Shown one piece after another: positions 57,957 to 64,000 of a stretch of 64,000 nt of DNA. A model generated the notes under the pieces. The model searched no databases and was not told the DNA's origin. It was given only the letters and a program-made list of their open reading frames with translations. Position 1 is the first letter of the stretch; each line of letters opens with the position of its first letter. The stretch spans positions 16,306,001-16,370,000 of the forward strand of contig NC_065876.1 of the NCBI RefSeq assembly GCF_933775445.1. The letters are read 5' to 3'. The position numbers were made by a program, and so were the translations under genes. Source of the DNA: Argentina anserina (Eukaryota; Streptophyta; Magnoliopsida; Rosales; Rosaceae).

Positions 57957-60444
57957 CATAGGCCGTGCAGGGGCTGCGGGAGGGGGGCTGCGGGGGGGGG
58001 GGGGGGGGGGGGGGCCTCGCAGGGGGCTGCAGGGAGGCCTTGCAAGGGCTATAGGGGTCTCGGCATGGGGGCTGCAGGGCAGCTGCAAGGGTGTTGTCGA
58101 ATGGGCTGCCAATGGCCTAGGGGCCTAGTTAAGAGCTCGGCCAATTTTTTTATGCCATTAGGGGTAAAACCGGGCGGCGGACGGAACATCTTAGCGATAC
58201 TGCCAAGACCGTAACTCGCGAACCTTTTATAGTTTGCCACTCCCCTAATCTTATACGAGCGTTAGTTCATGAACTTTGTGAAAACATCACCATATTTTAA
58301 AACGGTAGAATATATAGTGCATTACATGACATGTAACACTACAAATCATCACCAAAACAAAGTGGAAACATGTCATAACAAGACATCAATCAAGGCTTCA
58401 TCATGCCAACGAGGCATAAATGTGCTACAACAAGCATTGTCGGTTCGACATAAGCCGAGAGCAAGTGCTCATGGCTCATAGTCTTTCGGCGTGTTGCAAT
58501 GCTAGTTTGCAACGTTTTGATCAAAATCAATAGATGATGACCTAATCTACCAAAAATTATGGAGAACCGAAACAGATGTATAATAACAATATCAAAGATC
58601 ATATCAGTGTGCATTGTGCCACACAAAGATCGTGTAAGCCTGACTTATGTCACAATTTAAAATGTGGGCTTATGTAGGTAGCGCCATGTAGTATGTAATG
58701 TCTTACATTGCATTAACATTTATTTTTGGTAATGAAACCACAAATGCATCGAGACATTCTAGTATATGTTCGTTTACTTGAACTACATGAGAATTTTATA
58801 GCCAACAATTGGATTGAGATCTTGACCATGAAATCAATTTAAAGTGTAATGATTTAGTAACTATAGTCACACTAGTGCGGTGAATACATTCACAAAAACT
58901 GGGGAAAATACACGGATTTATAGTCATTCAGACTATTAACCGAAGCATTTATGCGTCATTATTTTCATTTTATAACCGCAATGTATAATTGCTTTTGTAA
59001 TTCATGTAATAGTGAGAAGATATTCTCATGTTCTTTCATATAATGAGTATTGTTTCAAGAACTTCTCATATCTCGCTCTTGTATATTTTGACCATAATGT
59101 TTATGTCTTTTAATGAAATGATGTTGCACCAAAAGAAATTAATCCGGACTTGGGGCATAAACACATCCAACATGATTATACCAAATTTTAAGCACATGTT
59201 GCGGTCAACAAGAGGGAAGATTCATTAGTATCAATACGATACAACTTCCAAGTACTAAATTAGAGGTTAAGTCCCAAGGTATGGTAACTCAATTCAATAA
59301 ACCGTGACAAATTCTATCATAATGGTATAAGTGACAATTTCAGTCACAAACCGGTGGTATAAGCGATAATTTTCGTCGCAAACCAATCTTTGTCCTTTTT
59401 TTTCAAACTTGTAGCTACACACAACGGCTATGGATAGTAACAGCGGCACTTCCAGCCGCTCCTAAAACTCGGTACCAGGGGAATCATATCCATGTATACC
59501 ACTCGAGAAGCGAAAGAATCGGGTTGAAAAGAAAAGAGAGGTTGAAAGTCCCCGATGAAAGACAAAATTTAGAGGAATTTAAATTGCATGAAAGCAGCAA
59601 CGTTAATTAAAACACAATTGGTTGTCTGCCAAATAAACAATGTAATACTTGCTCTTGCTTTATTCCACATATATACATCGCGAAATAACTCTCGCCGTTC
59701 GATTTCGTATCGTCATGTTATAAATTTCACCAAAATAAAAACATATGGTTAGTTTAAATTCATCACATAGGAAATCAGTAAAAATAAAAATGAAATTACT
59801 GAAGTGACAGTAGGGTAAAAAAACTTTTACCGGAGAAAAATTATCATTCCTCATTTATCAATTTATTGATTTACCGAAAGAGGTAAAAACCTCTTCAACC
59901 AAGTCGGGTCAAGCTGGAGAAGGATGACCGGGTCGGAGCCTAAGCATTCGGGTCAAGCTTGTTGCTGCTGCGCCGGGGAGGCTCGATGGACGGAGGTGCC
60001 AAACGGGACAAGAGGAGCGTGGCGGCACTTGGAGGATGTCGGCTCGAGCCAGGTGTTGGGTTGTGTCGAGGATCCATCTAAGGGGTTGTGTGTACGCCCA
60101 GATTGGAACCCAGGGACAAGGAGAAGGCCGGAGTTCTGGGCTGCGACACCCAAGGCTGGGTCGGGCGCGACCGGATTTGATTTCGACAGCGCTATGCGTT
60201 AAAGCAGCATCGTAGATGTGTGTGCTCGCCGACACCAGGTTGGAGGAAGATAGGGGTGCCCAGATCAAATTTCTGGGTGCCCTAAGTCAAACTGATTTTT
60301 GGTTTTGTATTTTTTTTTCTTGTCTATTATGCATTTTTTTTTTCAACAGAAGGATTTTTCATGATTTTTTTTCTTCTGTCGAATTTTTCAGAAATTAGGG
60401 TTCTAGACCTAGGAACTCAGAGTTAGAACTACGTGCTCATAACA
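57957..60444 (-). other. Degenerate 5' interior of the old copia element
   Basis: The continuation of the old copia element on the far side of the gypsy insertion, where leader and gag should lie. The GC-rich stretches at 57957-58140 and 59900-60230 resemble leader sequence. No intact frame or recognisable Gag motif is left. Confidence 0.5.
57992..58014 (+). repeat. 23-base G homopolymer
   Basis: An uninterrupted run of about 23 G in a CTGCAGGGG-rich context directly downstream of the gypsy 3' LTR. It is a strong G-quadruplex candidate, and its true length is likely uncertain. Confidence 0.9.
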
Positions 60445-60641
60445 TGTTACATAAGAATGTAATACGCATCAAAATAGGGAGAAACAACATCTTTATTCAT
60501 TGATAAGGGATGCCTTTATATCGGCATTACATTGAGTATCACGTATATTCAATGATTATATATCCTTATTTATCTAGACTAATCTATACTAATTAGGACA
60601 AGATACATCGGAAGATTACATAGAGTAATTCTTCTACAACA
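60445..60641 (-). repeat. 5' LTR of the old copia element
   Basis: Starts TGTTGTAGAAGAATTAC on the minus strand. It matches 47345-47541 over its whole length with roughly 10-15 percent differences by eye. Confidence 0.85.
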
Positions 60642-60646
60642 AAAGG

Positions 60647-60999
60647 CTATTAAATTTCTCAAATATCTAAAATAATTTTTCCCACATATCTTTATAGAAA
60701 TTTGAAATTTGCACTCACATACATGATGACTATAGTGATACATTTTTTTCTTTCACTTCATTAATTTCAATTGTTATAAGATATCTTTCACATTATAAGA
60801 CTATCTTATATCATTTGTTCACGTACATTATAAACATTTACTCATGAGGTGTTAATGATTTACATCACTCCTTTTGGTATGGAAGTCCAAACCATGCTAA
60901 TTTTTATGAAATTTCTTCCACTTACTTAATTTTCACACTTTATATACGCCATTGTGACAAACATCTTTAAGATATTTTTCCATATTCTCACAAATAGTG
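60647..60999. other. Intergenic, no gene seen
   Basis: AT-rich spacer between two LTR elements. Confidence 0.55.
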
Positions 61000-61404
61000 T
61001 GTATTAACGATACGCCCTTTAAATGGCTAAACATCAGAATTATTCGCCTTACACTTGGCTATCGTAGCCCTAAAATCATCACTTTAGGGTCCAATTAGGC
61101 ATAAAAGCCTACTAGAAGCATTATTAGTCTTGCATGGGCAGTTTGATAATTTCAATGACCCCTTATTTGGCTCTATAAATATATAGCTCCTCTCTACAAA
61201 CAAGGTAAGCCTCCACTCTCGCCTATTCTCCTACCTAACTCTACACATCCATCTTTGTAGCTGACTTAGCATCGGAGCATTAAAGGCCGGTCAGCCCGGT
61301 TTTCACCCTGTGACGTCGTGTGCTCATCGTTTTTAGGTAATCGAAGATGGTGCGTTTTCCCGTGATACTCAAGATTCTAGCCTCGTCGAAATTCCACAGT
61401 AACA
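61000..61404 (+). repeat. 5' LTR of the TRIM-like element
   Basis: Contains the TATA-like CTATAAATATATAG near 61175 and ends CACAGTAACA before the primer-site-like sequence. Confidence 0.8.
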
Positions 61405-62182
61405 ATTAGCGCTAGAAGGAGGGCCACATGATATCATGGGACTTATGCATCTCACCCGCCACACGTCCTCATGCGTTACACGCATACTCGCCACGCCAAC
61501 CGAGGTGAGTCCTTGGCACTCCCCGACACAGCCTGGCTTAGCTTCAACGGAACTACGTTTGATTTGATCTCATGCACGGGTACGTAGGCACTCTAGCACT
61601 CACTTACAAGCAACCACGTGTTACACATCGCCATATGATCCCCCAGATCATGACCACACTTGTCGGCACATTGTATACGCCACCACTTGTTCTTTCGAAT
61701 TGTAACATTCGTCTCTATGTCTTGACTTTGGTTCTCCCATAACCATACGTATCTCCTCATATGATCTCTCTGAGACCTTGCATCTTTATGCCCGTTCCAT
61801 CCCTCTCTTGCATGCACACCACCATGACCCAAAAATCAGGGGACTTATACATCATCCCGCCACACATACTCATTGTGCATCATGTGCATACCCATCACGT
61901 CTCACTCACATGCTAATCATGCTTCGCCATCACATGTCTCATGGACATGGCACACTTCACACTCATTATTGTATTATCCCTTCGGTCCTCTTTGACCCAT
62001 CGGTTAGAGCTTGCGGCTACCAACCACGTGACAGCCTCGGTCTTTCCCCTCTCTTGCATGGGGACTTGGGGGACTGGTAGTGTTACCATTAATGCTTCGG
62101 CACTCGTTCAGGCTCACACTCCTGATGTTTTATTTGATAAAGTCCTCATCCAAGAGTCTCTTGACTGTGGATTTTGTGGACT

Positions 62183-62584
62183 TGTTAACGATACGCCCTT
62201 AAAGGGCTAAATATTGGAATTATTCACTTTACACTTGACTACCGTAGCCCTAAAATCACCACTTTAGGGTTCAGTCAAGCCCAAAAGCCCATTACATGCA
62301 TTATTAGCCTTGCAAGGGCAATTTGGTAATTTCAATGACCACACCATATTTGGCTCTATAAATAGACATCTCCTCTCTACAAACAAGATAAGGCTTCACT
62401 CTCCTCTTCTCATACCTAACTCTATATGTCCATCTTTATAACTCACTTAGGCATTGGAGCGTTGAACACCGGTCAGCCCGGTTTTCACCCGTGAACCGTG
62501 TGCTCATGGTTTTCAGGTAATTGGAGATGGTGCACTTTCCCATGATAGTCAAGATTCTAGCCCCGCCGGAATCTCACAGTAACA
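62183..62584 (+). repeat. 3' LTR of the TRIM-like element
   Basis: Aligns with 61000-61404 over its whole length and contains CTATAAATAGAC near 62357. Confidence 0.8.
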
Positions 62585-63168
62585 ATGTGACAAAGTAGTT
62601 CACGTACTATGACATACCTACATTTTCATGGCCAAAAAATTATCGTACGAGCGTTTTAGACATGCTTGAAAATGATTCATTTTGAATCATGTGACATTGA
62701 CACATCTAGTCTTCCGCATTAAAACAATAAATATAACAAACAAAGACCATACACCAAAAATCACCAATGTGCTAGATCCCTTAACACAAAACGAACAATG
62801 CAGAAAGGAGAGTAGTAACTAGTAACCGTGGGCTACGAGCATTATTATGTGGAAGGAAGAGAAAGATGGCAACAAAAGATTGGGATGCATTTTGAACATT
62901 ATCTATCCAAACGACAATTTGTTGGTGTGGATAACGATGTCGTACAGCAAATCAATCACACTTAAAAACTTGAATTATTCATGTGACTGTTACATACCCA
63001 CTAATCTTGAAAGCAGTACATCATGGGGGTATTTTGGGAATTCTGATCAACTAATCTCAAACTGGAATTTGAGTTAATTTACTAACCATGGTTAAGTCCA
63101 ACCAAGGTCTCTTCCATTATTAGTTTGTTGCACCCTAAAGGAGAAACTTTGGATCCAATTCGAAAACC
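62585..63168 (+). other. Upstream region of CP12
   Basis: Probable promoter and 5' UTR of the CP12 gene. An open frame at 62847-63077 has no family resemblance. No further feature is supported. Confidence 0.45.
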
Positions 63169-63561
63169 ATGTCGAGCTTATCAACTCCAACACTTTGCAC
63201 TCTTCGTTTCTCCAGCAACGTCAGACCGTCGGCGTTGGCGTCCTTTGCGGTTCGGGTTGTGAACCCGGTGGGGCAGAGGAGGGAGGTTGGGATGAGAGTG
63301 ATGGCGGTGGCCAAGTTCAAGGGGACGCAGATGAGGGAGAAGAAGCTGACGGAGATGATCGAGAAGAAGGTTCTGGAAGCCAAGGAGGTGTGCGGCGAGG
63401 GAAATCCGATCACGGACGAGTGCAAGGTGGCGTGGGACGAGGTGGAGGAGGTGAGTCAAGCCAAGGCCGATCTCAGGCTCAAGTTGAAGGACAGTGATCC
63501 TCTCGAGTCGTATTGCGAGGATAATCCTGAGACCGAGGAGTGTCGAATCTACGAGGATTGA
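63169..63561 (+). CDS. CP12: CP12, chloroplast regulator of the Calvin cycle (CP12-3-like)
   Basis: A 130-residue single-exon protein. Residues 1 to about 47 are Ser/Arg/Val-rich without acidic residues until late, as in a chloroplast transit peptide. The mature part has the conserved core AWDEVEEVSQAKADL (88-102), an N-terminal cysteine pair C75/C85 and a C-terminal pair C116/C125 (YCEDNPETEECRIYED). CP12 is intrinsically disordered. When oxidised it forms two disulfides and locks GAPDH and phosphoribulokinase in an inactive complex in the dark. The ending RIYED and the KGTQMREKKLTEMIEKKV stretch resemble the CP12-3 subtype rather than CP12-1/2. ATG at 63169 is in good context (AACCATGTCG). 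Intact. Confidence 0.93.
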   Translation: MSSLSTPTLCTLRFSSNVRPSALASFAVRVVNPVGQRREVGMRVMAVAKFKGTQMREKKLTEMIEKKVLEAKEVCGEGNPITDECKVAWDEVEEVSQAKADLRLKLKDSDPLESYCEDNPETEECRIYED

Positions 63562-64000
63562 TCATCATCCATCTGCATCATTGTCTTATATAGATTGTGT
63601 GCTGCTGTGCTCAGATTTGATGTGTATTAGTTCAGTAATAACCGACTGTAATGTTCTAACTATTATGTTTGTTCGATCAAGGAAGGAATGAAACCTGTTA
63701 TGACGTGTTTCTTTGTACATCATTACATTGGTCCTTTATATTTTGATATCAATAGGGAGCTAAACTAGAAGCTTACAATAAAACAGAAAAAAACACAAAG
63801 AAGTACGTTTTTGTTTTGGGACTAAACACAAGAATGCATAGGGAGTTGATGAATTCTTGCTACTCTAGTAATGGAAGAGCAAGCAAGAACCATAGTACTT
63901 TAGTCTTCCTTAATTAAATTTTTATGGCCTTGTCCAAGACCCTAGATCGGCCGTGTCGAATTCTTGGTATGGCGTTAATCGGCGAGCCTATGTAGGTTTG
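63562..64000 (+). other. CP12 3' UTR and downstream sequence
   Basis: Probable 3' UTR (AATGAAACC near 63687 and AATAAAAC near 63777 could serve as polyadenylation signals). No further gene begins before the window ends. Confidence 0.5.

Larger units (their letters stand above)
47345..60641 (-). mobile_element. Old Ty1/copia element, interrupted by a gypsy insertion
   Basis: 197-bp LTRs (47345-47541 and 60445-60641) with TG...CA ends differ at many positions, so the insertion is old. Flanking AAAAG and AAAGG form an imperfect 5-bp duplication. On the minus strand the left LTR is preceded by a purine tract (AAGGGGGAG). The right LTR is followed by TGTTATGAGCACG, a degenerate initiator-Met-like primer site. 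Minus-strand RT fragments (VVVYVDE ... IGEMISYLK) remain near 51120-51560. The rest of the coding region is unreadable. A 5.9-kb gypsy element sits at 52008-57951, leaving about 7.3 kb of the original. Confidence 0.82.
61000..62584 (+). mobile_element. Short non-autonomous LTR retrotransposon (TRIM-like)
   Basis: LTRs of 405 bp (61000-61404) and 402 bp (62183-62584) begin TGT(A)TTAACGATACGCCC or TGTTAACGATACGCCC and end CACAGTAACA. They enclose only 778 bp. Each has a TATA box (GGCTCTATAAATA). The sequence after the left LTR (TTAGCGCTAGAAGGAGGGCC) resembles a tRNA-type primer site of plant gypsy elements. LTRs differ at over 10 percent of positions by eye, and the flanks TAGTG/ATGTG give only a poor duplication, so the insertion is old. 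No protein domain is seen inside. Confidence 0.82.

Noticed and set aside
57840..58240. Gly-rich open frames spanning the G homopolymer
   Set aside because: They begin inside the gypsy LTR and cross a 23-G run, with no family resemblance.
59909..60268. Open frames of 92-119 codons on both strands
   Set aside because: GC-rich leader-like part of the old copia element with no recognisable motif.
63181..63497. Other frames over the CP12 gene
   Set aside because: Compositional shadows of the CP12 coding sequence.
1..64000. tRNA, rRNA or snoRNA genes
   Set aside because: I looked for B-box-like GGTTCGAATCC and cloverleaf patterns and for conserved rRNA blocks and found none. The tRNA-like strings present are retroelement primer sites.

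Overview
The window is nuclear DNA of a eudicot plant. The evidence is spliceosomal introns with GT/AG ends, plant-specific families (FBD-type F-box, PLS-class PPR, WIT-like nuclear-envelope protein, CP12, bZIP60, PAA2) and a dense load of plant LTR retrotransposons and MITEs. Species cannot be fixed from the sequence alone. I see no tRNA, rRNA, CRISPR or bacterial-type operon.

Layout. 1-5705: a Ty1/copia element on the minus strand with identical LTRs and a TSD, but a broken gag-pol. 6328-8295: a three-exon F-box/FBD gene on the minus strand with three frameshifts. 9100-10854: an intact GCK/twin-CX9C gene on the plus strand. 11778-13276: an intact bZIP60-type ER-stress transcription factor on the minus strand. 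It carries a recognisable IRE1 twin-hairpin cleavage site (23-nt unconventional intron) and UPR-like promoter motifs. 14059-14628: a hAT-type MITE. 16920-20989: two decayed genes on the minus strand, a MEF13-like PPR gene followed directly by a WIT-like coiled-coil relic. 21201-24607: a decayed LTR element carrying a WW-like host fragment. 24608-31334: relics of a plant multi-pass membrane protein gene, split by a 5.75-kb insertion made of two nested solo-LTR-like elements. 32200-33698: a long-TIR, MULE-like element. 34495-36234: a TIR element that contains two exons of the copper ATPase gene PAA2. 38322-39104: an intact U2AF35 splicing factor gene. 41248-44373: a complete ten-exon BUBR1/Mad3 checkpoint gene. 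45282-47004: a second member of the hAT MITE family and a foldback MITE. 47345-60641: an old copia element into which a young chromodomain Ty3/gypsy element (52008-57951) has inserted. 61000-62584: a short TRIM-like LTR pair. 63169-63561: an intact CP12 gene.

The apparently functional host genes are the GCK gene, bZIP60, U2AF35, BUBR1 and CP12. They are unrelated housekeeping or stress genes, separated by transposon-rich DNA. The most informative observation is the bZIP60 locus, where the RNA processing signal and two overlapping C-terminal reading frames can be read from the sequence: a membrane-anchored form before cleavage and a soluble, basic-tailed form after it. The second is the TIR element that has captured PAA2 exons. 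The third is the nested-insertion history that destroyed the membrane-protein gene. No wholly new system was found.
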